Below are positions 15,701 to 24,288 of a DNA stretch of 64,000 nt, in pieces. The stretch's first letter is position 1, and each line of letters starts with the position of its first letter. The notes below the pieces were generated by a model, which worked only from the letters and a program-made list of their open reading frames with translations, was not told the origin of the DNA and did no database searches. The DNA comes from Flagellimonas meridianipacifica (GTDB lineage: Bacteria; Bacteroidota; Bacteroidia; Flavobacteriales; Flavobacteriaceae): positions 806,001 through 870,000 of the forward strand of contig NZ_PVYX01000002.1 in NCBI RefSeq assembly GCF_003001695.1, in the 5' to 3' direction. A program made the position numbers and the translations under genes.

Positions 15701-16297
15701 ATGAAGAAAAGTGCCAAACTATATAAACCTACTCGTGAAGAGGATTTCATTTCTTATTACTTGTCAAATTCTAACATTAATTTTATCGAACAGTTCAAGG
15801 TAGAAAACTTAAAAGCTGATGATAAAAAGTATAGGGTAGTTGATTTTTACTTGAATAATTTGGATGTCTATGTGGAGTATTATGGTCTATACAATTCGAC
15901 TAAAGAAAAGCGAAAAGAATATGATAAAAAGACTAACGTCTATTTTTTAAACAACATGCCAACTGTTTTGATTTTCCCACATGAGCTGGGGTTCTTGGAT
16001 TATGCTTTTCACACTAAAATCATTAAGCTTTTTAAGCTTAAAAAATTCCAGGATAGAAAGTTAAAACTATATAGGTATCTGTTTTTTAGATATTTGAACA
16101 AAGGGAAATGGCAATATTTCTTTATTACTATTTTTTGGGCCTATTTGTTCTATGTATTCGGCTGGGAACTTGTAAAATTGGACGAGTCTCTGAACGCAAT
16201 ATTTGTCTTGATAAGTATAATACTCATGTGCTATTACGGAATCTACTTCTTACAAAACTTAATTTTGTTTATTTGGAGGAAGGGTGTTCTGGAATAA
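15701..16297 (+). CDS. PD-(D/E)XK nuclease-like domain with two C-terminal membrane helices
   Basis: Protein of 198 residues. About residues 10-100 resemble the small nuclease-like domain found beside UvrD-type helicases: D48 in VVDFYLNNLDVYVEYYG, E59 eleven residues later, then a lysine-rich helix (KEKRKEYDKKT) and a strand TVLIFPHEL. The usual E-x-K is E-Y-Y, so catalysis is uncertain. Two hydrophobic helices follow (about 137-158 and 165-191), which would put the domain on the cytoplasmic face of the membrane. The fusion is unusual. It is the first sizeable gene inside the left end of the element, and its function is unknown. Confidence 0.6.
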   Translation: MKKSAKLYKPTREEDFISYYLSNSNINFIEQFKVENLKADDKKYRVVDFYLNNLDVYVEYYGLYNSTKEKRKEYDKKTNVYFLNNMPTVLIFPHELGFLDYAFHTKIIKLFKLKKFQDRKLKLYRYLFFRYLNKGKWQYFFITIFWAYLFYVFGWELVKLDESLNAIFVLISIILMCYYGIYFLQNLILFIWRKGVLE

Positions 16298-16342
16298 GCA
16301 AATAGTCGTATGGGGCAATCGTGAAGAGATTGATAAAGACTA

Positions 16343-16720
16343 TTATTTTCTCGAATAATCCCTCCGCACGCCGTTAGAATCTTGTAAACGCATATTGCTT
16401 CCATCTAATTCTATGATTTGAAAAATAGAAGTACCCGTCACAGAAAAATTAATTGTCAAGATATTGGAATCAAAGCGCCAGGTTAAAGGTCGAAATTGTA
16501 AATCGTTGTTACCACTTTCAAAGTCATAAACTTCGGATTCACCAGTTCCATCTTCTTCTAGAATAATATCTGCATCATCTCTGGTCCATGTGCCTATGAG
16601 AAGTTCTCTAGATATTTCAATGGTGTCCTCAGGATTGTCCTCATTGTCTGAACTACAACCAAATAATAAAACGCTAAAGGTAGCTACTGATATAATTTTG
16701 AAAAGGAATTTTGATTTCAT
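16343..16720 (-). CDS. Small lipoprotein, lipocalin-like
   Basis: Protein of 125 residues with a lipoprotein signal (SVATFSVLLFGCSSDNEDN, lipidated Cys near residue 22). The beta-rich body has a LIGTWTRDDADIILEEDGTG start typical of lipocalin-like Bacteroidetes lipoproteins. The acidic SDNEDNPED stretch after the cysteine fits a surface-export signal. It lies in the element and converges with the nuclease-like gene 45 bp away. Its role is unknown. Confidence 0.75.
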   Translation of the reverse strand: MKSKFLFKIISVATFSVLLFGCSSDNEDNPEDTIEISRELLIGTWTRDDADIILEEDGTGESEVYDFESGNNDLQFRPLTWRFDSNILTINFSVTGTSIFQIIELDGSNMRLQDSNGVRRDYSRK

Positions 16721-16780
16721 GGCTTGATTTAAATATGTTTTTTACCAAAAACTCAAAAAACTTCAAAATATTATAAAAAT

Positions 16781-16796
16781 AACACCAAATGGTGTT
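16781..16796. promoter_or_regulatory. Inverted repeat between the lipoprotein and XRE genes
   Basis: AACACCA-AA-TGGTGTT: seven-base arms around two bases, 34 bp before the XRE start. The position between divergent genes favours an operator of the XRE regulator. A following run of six T also allows a hairpin reading, so the role is uncertain. Confidence 0.45.
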
Positions 16797-16829
16797 TTTT
16801 ATTGATTTACGGTTAGCCCAAATTGGGAT

Positions 16830-17081
16830 ATGCCGAAAAATTTATCAAAGGAAGACGTCAAATTACTAACCGATTTTGGTAGACGCCTACGTCGATTGAG
16901 AAAAGAGTGTGATTTAACGCAAGATGAGTTGGAGCATAAGGCAAAGGTTCATGATAATATGATTGGCCGATTGGAACGAGGGGAGAGAATTCCAAATTTC
17001 TTACAACTGATAAAAATATCTAATGCATTAGAGATTGAAATCTCAGAATTTTTCTCAGACCCACCCGAAGAATCAGAATAA
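16830..17081 (+). CDS. XRE family helix-turn-helix regulator
   Basis: Protein of 83 residues made up of a single HTH_3 domain: FGRRLRRLRKECDLTQDELE, then DNMIGRLERGERIPNFLQLI and a short acidic tail. It is the typical small regulator of mobile elements and probably controls the lipoprotein gene, itself or element functions through the inverted repeat at 16781-16796. No antitoxin partner is evident on either side. Confidence 0.88.
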   Translation: MPKNLSKEDVKLLTDFGRRLRRLRKECDLTQDELEHKAKVHDNMIGRLERGERIPNFLQLIKISNALEIEISEFFSDPPEESE

Positions 17082-17604
17082 AACCCTGAAATACTACTGA
17101 TTTCAGGTAAATTTTAAGCAATTCTCTGAGCATCCTCCTCCATCCCCTCGATTTAACCCTTTTTTACATTCAGAAAAACAAGAGGTGTAGTTAAATATCA
17201 CTTTTTTAAACATTAAAAATTTAATGATTCAAAGATTTGATATTAAGTGTTTTATGACCTAAATCTATCAAAAAAACTATTAGACCAGAGGTAGGGTTTT
17301 TGTAGGTTTTGCTAAAATTGGAAAACTTCCTCAAAAATGGACAAAAATGCATCATAACCCCCGATTTGCTGAAAATGGTAAAATTGCCCTTAAAATGTCG
17401 TTGTTTTCTATGCGCAAATGTGCCTCTTGTGTGCGTATGGGGATTTTGTAGGTTTTTTGATTTTGAAAATTACTTGAGGGATTGTGTCATTATCGACTGG
17501 TAACCATTAATGATTTTATAAGCCTTTTTTTTGATGTATCCCCCCTGACTTATTTTTTTGGCTTTGTGAAAATCAAGGCTTATTTCTGTTAAAAAAGCCG
17601 AATG
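17082..17604. other. Non-coding AT-rich stretch in the element
   Basis: No convincing gene. Contents: a hairpin CCTGAAAT/ATTTCAGG (17085-17107, loop of 7) just after the XRE stop without a T run; two direct copies of TTTTGTAGGTTTT (17298-17310 and 17444-17456); and a perfect 9-bp inverted repeat ATAAGCCTT/AAGGCTTAT (17518-17526 and 17575-17583). A 64-codon frame at 17309 is cysteine- and phenylalanine-rich and is not convincing. Confidence 0.5.
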
Positions 17605-18543
17605 TTATCCATTGCCTTTTATCAACTTACTGCTAAAACTCAAATCTTGTATTTCAACGTTGTGCTTGATGGACTCCTCAATATTTTCTTGGTTAAATAA
17701 TACAACTGCTAATTTTTCATTCTTGCCAGTAGCCTTTCTGTCACGAAAAACGGCACTTCTTAACTCAATCATATTGTGAATTAAACGACTGCACAATTTT
17801 GTCATTTTATAGTCTCTTTCTGGGTCAAATAATGTGGTCTTGACGATGGTCTCTTTTTCATTATCATCATAGAGTTGGTAGGAGGCAGAGTTTGAAAGGT
17901 CAAAAGTAATTTGCTCCTTTAGCGATTCGGCATCTAAAAAATGTATCGAGCTGAAGTTTGGGAAAACTCTCATCGTGTGTTTGTAAGCATTATATTCATC
18001 CCTTTTGGAGAAGTCTATAGCTAGAATCTTGATTATCTTTTTTATCGACTCGATGCTTTCTTGAACCTTAGCCTGGTAAGCATCATCGAATTTTTCCTTT
18101 GAGAAAGTACCAAGATAAAAAAGGTACTGTCCGATGCTTACTTCATAGTCGAGGAATTGAACTATTTGGTCGAGAAGACTCATCTTAAATTTTCCATTGG
18201 CTATGTATTCAATTTTTTTATAGTTCTTTCTCCAATTCGATTTGACAAGAGCTCTTAAGACGTTCCTGTTATCAGGTATCTTTCCATCTCTGGGCAGAAA
18301 AGCGAAAAAAAACTCAAAAAAGGTCTCTATAGAATGGAAATAATTCTGTCGCAAATCGGCTTGTAATATGAATTTTGTGTTTTTTGTTAAAGGGATTTTG
18401 AAGTCATCAATTCCAAGTTCATCTTCTCGAATTATGGAATTCAAACTTTCGGTATTAGACAACAGGTGATTTAAATAAATAGCTCGAACTTCGTGATATT
18501 CTTTTAAATAGTAATTATAGAAAGTTTTGTAATTAGCTTCCAA
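17605..18543 (-). CDS. Hypothetical helical protein, possibly HEPN-like
   Basis: Protein of 312 residues, rich in predicted helix, without signal peptide or membrane segment. I recognise no family with confidence. The stretch FSKRDEYNAYKHTMRVFP has the Y-N-x-x-K-H pattern seen in some uncharacterised HEPN-like proteins, and the middle (LQADLRQNYFHSIETFFEFF) fits such a helical bundle. HEPN folds often carry RNase activity, but a clear R-x4-6-H motif is not shown. It is the last of three unrecognised minus-strand genes (17.6-20.8 kb) that are spaced by about 100-160 bp, so each may have its own promoter. Confidence 0.65.
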   Translation of the reverse strand: MEANYKTFYNYYLKEYHEVRAIYLNHLLSNTESLNSIIREDELGIDDFKIPLTKNTKFILQADLRQNYFHSIETFFEFFFAFLPRDGKIPDNRNVLRALVKSNWRKNYKKIEYIANGKFKMSLLDQIVQFLDYEVSIGQYLFYLGTFSKEKFDDAYQAKVQESIESIKKIIKILAIDFSKRDEYNAYKHTMRVFPNFSSIHFLDAESLKEQITFDLSNSASYQLYDDNEKETIVKTTLFDPERDYKMTKLCSRLIHNMIELRSAVFRDRKATGKNEKLAVVLFNQENIEESIKHNVEIQDLSFSSKLIKGNG

Positions 18544-18704
18544 TGTAGTTCGGTTTCGAAGTTTTTTACTAATGAAATAAGCTATGACTTCGTTGGGGAA
18601 TCATTAACATGATTATTCCAACCAAATCTATCCTTTTTGTGAATGGCCTTTTGTAATATTTGGAAAACAACTACAACCAATTTCAGTCATTGGTACTAAG
18701 TATT

Positions 18705-19781
18705 TTAATCTGAAACAAAGTATTCAATCAAATTATGGTATGACAGTATGGTCAAGGTTAATCCCGTTTCAATATCATCATAGTTAATCCAAACAGAATA
18801 TATCATATTCTCATTTGGATTATCTAAATCATAAATCCCATGTACGTCATTAAAATCCCAGCTTCTTCCAGTCCAGTTGCGTCTATCTTCCAGGATGTCT
18901 AATTCATGGATTTCAAGTTCTTCATGTCCGCCATTATCTGGACCATATATCTTTATTAAGTTTTCAATTACTTCTACCATATTTACTAATGATATGTCCG
19001 TTGAAGAAGTAAATGTTAAATGGGTGGGTTTCTTGAAAGAATAGTCTTTCTGATGTCCACCTTGTTGGATTTCTAACTTGTCAAATACATTTAACTCTTT
19101 TGAATCCAATAAATAAAAGTATTTCACGGAGGCAATTGTTTCATCCTCTGACAAAACCTCAATTTTGGATTCTTCTGAGTTTGAAAAGATATAACTGAAA
19201 TCATTTTTTAAGTATTTGGCAATTGTCCAGTTTTTTCTCGGGGCCCTATTTATTTCTTTTTGTAAATGTTTCGTTACAAAAAGTGAAAACTCAAACATTG
19301 GGTCAATTCTGTATTGCAGTAAGATGGTAATGTTATCCAACACCCAGACATCAACCAATTCGTCATTTAATGATTGGTAGGCACCCTGCGTCAAGTTCAA
19401 AACTTTCTTTTTTTCTGTGAAAGAACTGTGTAATTCTGGATTATACAACGATTCTCCCAGAATTGAATGGATTGTATCTGCGGTTTCAATTATTTTACTA
19501 TAGTCTCGAGTTTTTGTGTACAAGATGTATTTTATATCTCCATTATCATGCTCTTTTATCAGTATACTATCAAATATTCCAAAGGCATTGATATTAAATT
19601 TAGTTTTTACTGCTACTACGCCAGATGCAATATCCGATGGGTTATTTAGAATTTGGTCATAGGATTCATTTTTGAAGCTGCTTTCTTTTAAAGCAAGAAT
19701 ATCAAGAACAGAGCTTTGACCATTACTTAAAGCTGATATGAATTCAACCAGAGATGTTTTGATTTTTTTCTTAAAGAACAT
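18705..19781 (-). CDS. Hypothetical protein, 358 residues
   Basis: No family recognised. It starts MFFKKKIKTSLVEF, has no signal peptide or membrane helix, and alternates strands and helices. Tryptophans and acidic residues cluster near the end (DRRNWTGRSWDFNDVHGIYD). A run of similar composition, SVWINYDDIETGLTLTILSY, suggests a beta-rich C-terminal domain. It lies between the 312-residue and SH3-containing genes on the same strand. Codon usage looks like that of the surrounding element genes. Confidence 0.65.
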   Translation of the reverse strand: MFFKKKIKTSLVEFISALSNGQSSVLDILALKESSFKNESYDQILNNPSDIASGVVAVKTKFNINAFGIFDSILIKEHDNGDIKYILYTKTRDYSKIIETADTIHSILGESLYNPELHSSFTEKKKVLNLTQGAYQSLNDELVDVWVLDNITILLQYRIDPMFEFSLFVTKHLQKEINRAPRKNWTIAKYLKNDFSYIFSNSEESKIEVLSEDETIASVKYFYLLDSKELNVFDKLEIQQGGHQKDYSFKKPTHLTFTSSTDISLVNMVEVIENLIKIYGPDNGGHEELEIHELDILEDRRNWTGRSWDFNDVHGIYDLDNPNENMIYSVWINYDDIETGLTLTILSYHNLIEYFVSD

Positions 19782-19879
19782 TTTGTTTTAAATGTTTACA
19801 AATAGTATTTATCATGATTGAAAGTTATTAAGAATCCAATAGTGAATCATATTCTAATTGAGGCATCCTACTTCCCAAT

Positions 19880-20845
19880 TCACTTCTTCTTCGTAAGGTA
19901 CTTTTTCAATATCCAACCTGTTCGTGGTAATCCATCTTCCAGGCCTGTATAACTTACAAACGCCCATTTATGATTTGTGCTTAACACAATTAATTCAAAA
20001 TTGGCTGGCAAAACATCAAGAATCAAAGTATTTTTCCTGGGTTTTAGACTCACTTTGCATTTGGTCCTTGTTATTCTATATTCTTTCTTTTCCTTGATTT
20101 TTTCCTCAAAAGTGATAAAATGGGATTTTATTACTTCGTTTATCTCTTCCTTAGTAGCAAATTCAGGTTTTGGAGTCCAATTTCTTAGCTCGCCAGAAAT
20201 GGCAAGGAGAAAACTTAATATTGTAATTATTTTCCAAATAATCGAGCCCCCATCCTTGTCAATTTGGTCAACTTTAATCTCTATTCTACCTAAAAAGTCC
20301 TTTAACTCTTTTAGATTTTCTTTCGTTATACCCTCGTCATCAACGATTTTCTCATTAATTGAGGTTGCCTTAGTGGTAATCTGCTCAAAGTCCGCAATTA
20401 AATTCCACTTTTGCTGAGTAACTGCCAGTTTTGCAAATTCGCTAGATACTCCAGTAAACGCATATTGTAGATTTGCTATCTGACTTGTGTCGGGTAAGCT
20501 TTTCTTGATATTATCAAAACTGGCAAATATTGATTTATGTTGAGCTCCTATTTTAGCGAAAGATTCCAAAACTGTTTTGGGAAATATTGTGTTGGATTGA
20601 AGGGCTGCTAATCTTTCAATATTGCTTTCTTTTATAATTGAGCTAATTTGTGTATTAAATCCAGAAAGATTTTTTAGCAAATTCGGTTCAATTGTTATAC
20701 CAACCATTTGATTTTGCAACTTTGCTGATTTCAACATTTTTATAATAGAATCATTTATCAATGGGGATACACCAATCTTTCCATGAATGTTAACAGTCTT
20801 CAAGGTGTCAGCCAAAGTTTTGATATTTTCTATTTTCTTGTCCAA
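19880..20845 (-). CDS. Membrane protein with C-terminal bacterial SH3-like domain
   Basis: Protein of 321 residues. The N-terminal 200 residues are helical and probably coiled (SIINKMLKSA-like stretches, KELKDFLGRIEIKVDQIDKD). One hydrophobic segment lies at about 205-222 (SIIWKIITILSFLLAISG). The last 70 residues resemble an SH3b domain (YRITRTKCKVSLKPRKNT, VLPANFELIVLSTNHKWAFV, TGWILKKYLTK). This architecture, a coiled N terminus with one helix and SH3, is seen in many uncharacterised accessory proteins. The function is unknown. Confidence 0.65.
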   Translation of the reverse strand: MDKKIENIKTLADTLKTVNIHGKIGVSPLINDSIIKMLKSAKLQNQMVGITIEPNLLKNLSGFNTQISSIIKESNIERLAALQSNTIFPKTVLESFAKIGAQHKSIFASFDNIKKSLPDTSQIANLQYAFTGVSSEFAKLAVTQQKWNLIADFEQITTKATSINEKIVDDEGITKENLKELKDFLGRIEIKVDQIDKDGGSIIWKIITILSFLLAISGELRNWTPKPEFATKEEINEVIKSHFITFEEKIKEKKEYRITRTKCKVSLKPRKNTLILDVLPANFELIVLSTNHKWAFVSYTGLEDGLPRTGWILKKYLTKKK

Positions 20846-21009
20846 ATTTTAAAACGTTTTCAGCAACTGGTTAAAGACCTCAGCTATGATTTCTATTGTA
20901 AGAAAACCCAATTAATTTTTTCTTTTGAATTCTAGTCGTACCGCAGATTATGGGATTTAAAGTTACCCAAAAAGCACTAATGAGGTATATCATCTGTTGT
21001 TTGAAGGTT

Positions 21010-21540
21010 TTACTTCCATTTCTCTTGTTGGAAGAGTTTTATGTTGCCTAATATTCCATGTCTATCTTTAGTTAATTTGGTAATTCCGATAAAAACTCCA
21101 TTAGTTTTTGAAGGGTGGATATGTTTATTCACAATTAAATTGGTCACTTGTGAATCGTCATCAAATGCAACTCCAGTAAGTCCATCTAAAACTGATTTTG
21201 CTAGATTGTCCACATCCACTATTTTGAATTGTTTTTCTAAGGCTGAAACCGAAATAACAACTTCTACTTCATTTGGTTTCCTTATTCGGGTGTCATCATT
21301 GAAAATTCCCGAAGCTGTATTTTTAAGTAATTTCTCAAATTCAGCTACCGTGTTTTTCCCTGATTTTTTCAAATAGAAATCCTTCAAAATTTTTTCATTC
21401 CCATTTTCGTCAACTTCTATTGCATCTATTGCCTTGAATTGGTCATGTTTTGGTGGAATTGGCTTCCCTCCAAAAATTCCAAATAGAAAATCAATTTTTG
21501 GATTTTGATAAAACGTTACATGACTCTTTTGATTTGGCAT
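21010..21540 (-). CDS. RusA-like Holliday junction resolvase family protein
   Basis: Protein of 176 residues. The RusA signature is present: acidic residues D109 and D111 in VDVDNLAKSVLDGL with K115 and D119, then the acidic cluster D127-D129 in VAFDDDSQVTNLIVNKHIHP. It is longer than phage RusA (about 120 residues) because of an N-terminal extension and an internal insert. It probably cuts branched DNA, and such enzymes are common on phages and islands. It stands alone on the minus strand and diverges from the small serine resolvase. Confidence 0.8.
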   Translation of the reverse strand: MPNQKSHVTFYQNPKIDFLFGIFGGKPIPPKHDQFKAIDAIEVDENGNEKILKDFYLKKSGKNTVAEFEKLLKNTASGIFNDDTRIRKPNEVEVVISVSALEKQFKIVDVDNLAKSVLDGLTGVAFDDDSQVTNLIVNKHIHPSKTNGVFIGITKLTKDRHGILGNIKLFQQEKWK

Positions 21541-21781
21541 TTAACCTGGATTGCTTAAAACTTGTATGTAAAATACAGATACTCGTATTTAAATTTAAAA
21601 TAAGAATTATCTTAATGAATAATGCAGTTTTTTTCTTAAGAGTTGAAATATTAGAAAATAATCATGACTATGGCTGTATTAAGTTAGAACCATGCTCTTT
21701 TCTTAATACACTTAATCGAATAGTTCGAACGCTAATACTGATTTTCTTTTGTATTAATTATTACCACCCTATATTTAGTAC

Positions 21782-22360
21782 ATGAAAGCAAGATACGCAA
21801 GGGTAAGTACACCAAACCAGAAGTTAGAACGACAGTTGATTAAGCAAAACCCAAATGACAAATTGTATATAGATGTTTGTAGCGGCGCTATCCCCTTTGC
21901 AGAGCGTCTTGAGGGAAGCAAACTTTTGTCGGATGGACAAATAGACCACATTTCCGTAAACTCAATTGATAGGCTCGGTCGCAACCTCTTGGATGTACTT
22001 AATACCTTAAAGTGTTTCGAAGAAAAGAAGGTGGTCGTTAAAGTTGATAATCTTGGGATTGAGTCCCTAGTAAATAATAAGCCTAACCAGGCTTTTAATT
22101 TAATCGTTTCGGTACTTGCCAATATTTCAGAAATGGAAAGAACTACAATGTTGGAACGTCAAAGAGAGGGTATAGAAATGGCTAGAGCAAAGGGCAAGTA
22201 CAAAGGTCGTATTCGAGGTTCTAAAGAATCTAAGGATGAGTTTTTGTCAAAATACCCTGCAGTAATCAAACGACTTAAAGAAGGTCAGTCACTAAGAAAC
22301 ACAGCTAAGCTTTGTGATGTAAGTTTAGGAACTGTACAAAAAGTTAAAGCGGTCCTTTAG
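21782..22360 (+). CDS. Small serine recombinase (resolvase/invertase family)
   Basis: Recombinase of 192 residues, the usual size for Tn3-type resolvases and DNA invertases. The catalytic serine is S9 in RYARVSTPNQ, the conserved SIDRLGRNLLDVLNTL follows, the E-helix reads EMERTTMLERQREGIEMARA, and a C-terminal Hin-like helix-turn-helix is SLRNTAKLCDVSLGTVQKV. It could resolve element multimers or invert DNA, but I found no flanking inverted res/hix pair. Its stop is 7 bp from the stop of the KAP NTPase on the other strand. Confidence 0.92.
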   Translation: MKARYARVSTPNQKLERQLIKQNPNDKLYIDVCSGAIPFAERLEGSKLLSDGQIDHISVNSIDRLGRNLLDVLNTLKCFEEKKVVVKVDNLGIESLVNNKPNQAFNLIVSVLANISEMERTTMLERQREGIEMARAKGKYKGRIRGSKESKDEFLSKYPAVIKRLKEGQSLRNTAKLCDVSLGTVQKVKAVL

Positions 22361-22367
22361 AGATTTG

Positions 22368-23792
22368 TTATTTCTGAATCTTTATGTTTTCGAGTAAACT
22401 AATTCGAGAAAGCAAATGATTTAAACCAACATCACTGTAATCAAAGCTTACAAAAAATCTTTCGATAAAATTTTTAAGGTCAATATTATTTTCCGAAATA
22501 TCAAGATTGGATTTTACTAGTAAGTCATTTTCATTTGTCTCTTTGTTCTTGACAATGAGTAAATCTTTGTTATGATATCCGTTGATATGGTTATAGTAGA
22601 GGCAAAGGGTTTGCCCAAGAAGAAACACAAAATATCGCCTGTTTTCATCAGTGACTATTTTTCGAAACATTCCCTCAATCGCCAATATAAATTCTTGTAG
22701 GGAATACCTTTTCTCTAATATTTCGTCATAAATCTTTTTATGAGTTAGATTTATGTAGGTTAGCAACAAGAGAGGAGCGGGAAAAACATAGTGATTTTCT
22801 CTAAATGTCTTAATCACAATAGAAACGTGGCCCAAAATTTTTTCAATCTGCCTTAAAGAAAGTTTGAAGTTCTCAAAAATGAGTAGGCAAATCTTATAGA
22901 AATTTTCAGAATCATATTCAAATCCACGATATTGACCTCTCTCTGGTGACTTAAAAAAGGTATCTATTTGAAAATAATCGATAAGGTGTCTAGTAAAGTT
23001 TGAAATATTAGGATTGGGTAGTCTAAATTCAATATCAATAAAACGTCTTAAGTATTCATTTGAATCGATACTTTCACTTCCATAAGCTCCTTTAATGGCA
23101 TTTCCTAGTTGGACCTTGTCAATAGAAAGAACAAACACAACTTGCGGGATATCAAAAATGTGTTTTATCCTTTCAAGTACTTCAACCGCATAACTTGGTC
23201 TACATCTATCAAGCTCATCAATAATAAAAATAATAGGTTTGTCAGAATCAATTTCAGTTATGTATTCTTGCAATGACGTTTTAAAGCTATCAATAGCTTT
23301 TTTCTGGTCTTTATAAGAGTCAAGTCCCTTTCTTAATTCTTCGATTGAATAGTCACCAAAACTTTCAGCAACACTGGCTATTGCATCATCTCCTACGGCT
23401 TTACTAAGCGCATGTTTCAACACTAATGGGAATAGTCTTTTTAACAGTGGTAGGGCATTTTCCAGAACTTTAGAGAACTTTTCTTCTCCCGAACCTTTTA
23501 GATTATTAAGCTCTGCTAAAAGAACATATATAACCTCGTTCTGGAAGTCATTTTCCCATGCATTGAAGTAAATAGTAGTATAGTTTTCATTTACTAGGCT
23601 TTGTCTCCACATTTTGACAAAAGTGGTTTTCCCAGTACCCCACTCGTTGTCGATTGCTAGTACAAATCCTGAATTATATGCTCTTATGATTTCGAGTAAT
23701 CCTTCCCCCAAATGTTTTCTATCAAGTTTACAATTGATATAAGGGTCCGTACCATCTATTGGTACTTGAATTTCACTATGTTTTATATGCAT
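22368..23792 (-). CDS. KAP family P-loop NTPase
   Basis: NTPase of 474 residues. Walker A is EWGTGKTTFVK (residues 50-60) and Walker B with following acidic residues is PIIFIIDELDRCRPSYA (186-202), both typical of KAP ATPases. Then comes FVLSIDKVQLGNAIKGAYG, a helical sensor region and a variable C terminus. Unlike classical KAP proteins, no membrane helices are inserted between the Walker motifs. KAP NTPases are frequent in islands, and some have been linked to phage defence. That link is family knowledge, not shown here. It stands alone, and its partner, if any, is not obvious. Confidence 0.88.
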   Translation of the reverse strand: MHIKHSEIQVPIDGTDPYINCKLDRKHLGEGLLEIIRAYNSGFVLAIDNEWGTGKTTFVKMWRQSLVNENYTTIYFNAWENDFQNEVIYVLLAELNNLKGSGEEKFSKVLENALPLLKRLFPLVLKHALSKAVGDDAIASVAESFGDYSIEELRKGLDSYKDQKKAIDSFKTSLQEYITEIDSDKPIIFIIDELDRCRPSYAVEVLERIKHIFDIPQVVFVLSIDKVQLGNAIKGAYGSESIDSNEYLRRFIDIEFRLPNPNISNFTRHLIDYFQIDTFFKSPERGQYRGFEYDSENFYKICLLIFENFKLSLRQIEKILGHVSIVIKTFRENHYVFPAPLLLLTYINLTHKKIYDEILEKRYSLQEFILAIEGMFRKIVTDENRRYFVFLLGQTLCLYYNHINGYHNKDLLIVKNKETNENDLLVKSNLDISENNIDLKNFIERFFVSFDYSDVGLNHLLSRISLLENIKIQK

Positions 23793-23891
23793 AAAATTGA
23801 GTTTGCTTACAGAAAAAAAGAAGGACTACAGAATTGCAATCATTTATAAAGGATTTGATGTCACCGAAAGAAGCAGAAATAATCATTGTTA

Positions 23892-24182
23892 TTAATCTTT
23901 ATTTGCCCATTCAAATACCTCTGGTAAAATTTCACCTTCATAATGTCTCATGCAAGTCCATGAAACAAACTGGGGATATATACCCCTTGTTACGTCTATT
24001 ACCGTTATAACTTCTCCATTCTCGTAGTAAGTATGAATGTATCTATTGCATTGTCCATTATGGATATTTTTTCCAGTATTCTGGTACGTAAGGTTCTCTT
24101 CGCCGCCGTTGACGGTTTTTGTTAATTCCCCTCTTGCGCAACGTTCCTCTAAATAGTCAAAGAGAGCTTTTGAATCATTCAT
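23892..24182 (-). CDS. Hypothetical small protein, 96 residues
   Basis: No family recognised. The sequence is compact, with aromatic and cysteine residues (CNRYIHTYYENGEVITVIDV; YPQFVSWTCMRHYEGE), and could be a small beta-rich domain. Its ATG overlaps the end of a 36-codon frame by 8 bp, and that frame begins 3 bp after the 392-residue exported protein. The three therefore look like one operon with the exported protein first. Confidence 0.6.
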   Translation of the reverse strand: MNDSKALFDYLEERCARGELTKTVNGGEENLTYQNTGKNIHNGQCNRYIHTYYENGEVITVIDVTRGIYPQFVSWTCMRHYEGEILPEVFEWANKD

Positions 24183-24285
24183 AAAGCTTTTCTTTTTGAA
24201 GTTCTTTTAGAGAGGCTTTTTCAAATCTTGAATCAAAAGCATTTCGGCTCTTTATTTCTGATAGGAAATTTTCGATTCGTGCCAT
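24175..24285 (-). CDS. Possible 36-residue protein linking two operon genes
   Basis: A short frame starting MARIENFLSEIKSRNAFDSR and ending in a lysine-rich helix (KELQKEKLYE). It starts 3 bp after the stop of the 392-residue gene and overlaps the start of the 96-residue gene by 8 bp, an arrangement typical of translational coupling. An in-frame stop two codons upstream fixes its start. It looks like one amphipathic helix. Confidence 0.5.
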   Translation of the reverse strand: MARIENFLSEIKSRNAFDSRFEKASLKELQKEKLYE

Positions 24286-24288
24286 TTT

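Noticed and set aside
17093-17107. ACTGATTTCA, matching the attachment core, inside the element
   Set aside because: It forms one arm of a hairpin after the XRE gene, and a 10-base match in 17 kb can occur by chance. No gene fragment adjoins it.
17309-17503. 64-codon plus-strand frame in the empty stretch
   Set aside because: Composition is unlike a protein (many C, F, L, V without pattern), no start signal is seen, and it overlaps the direct repeats.
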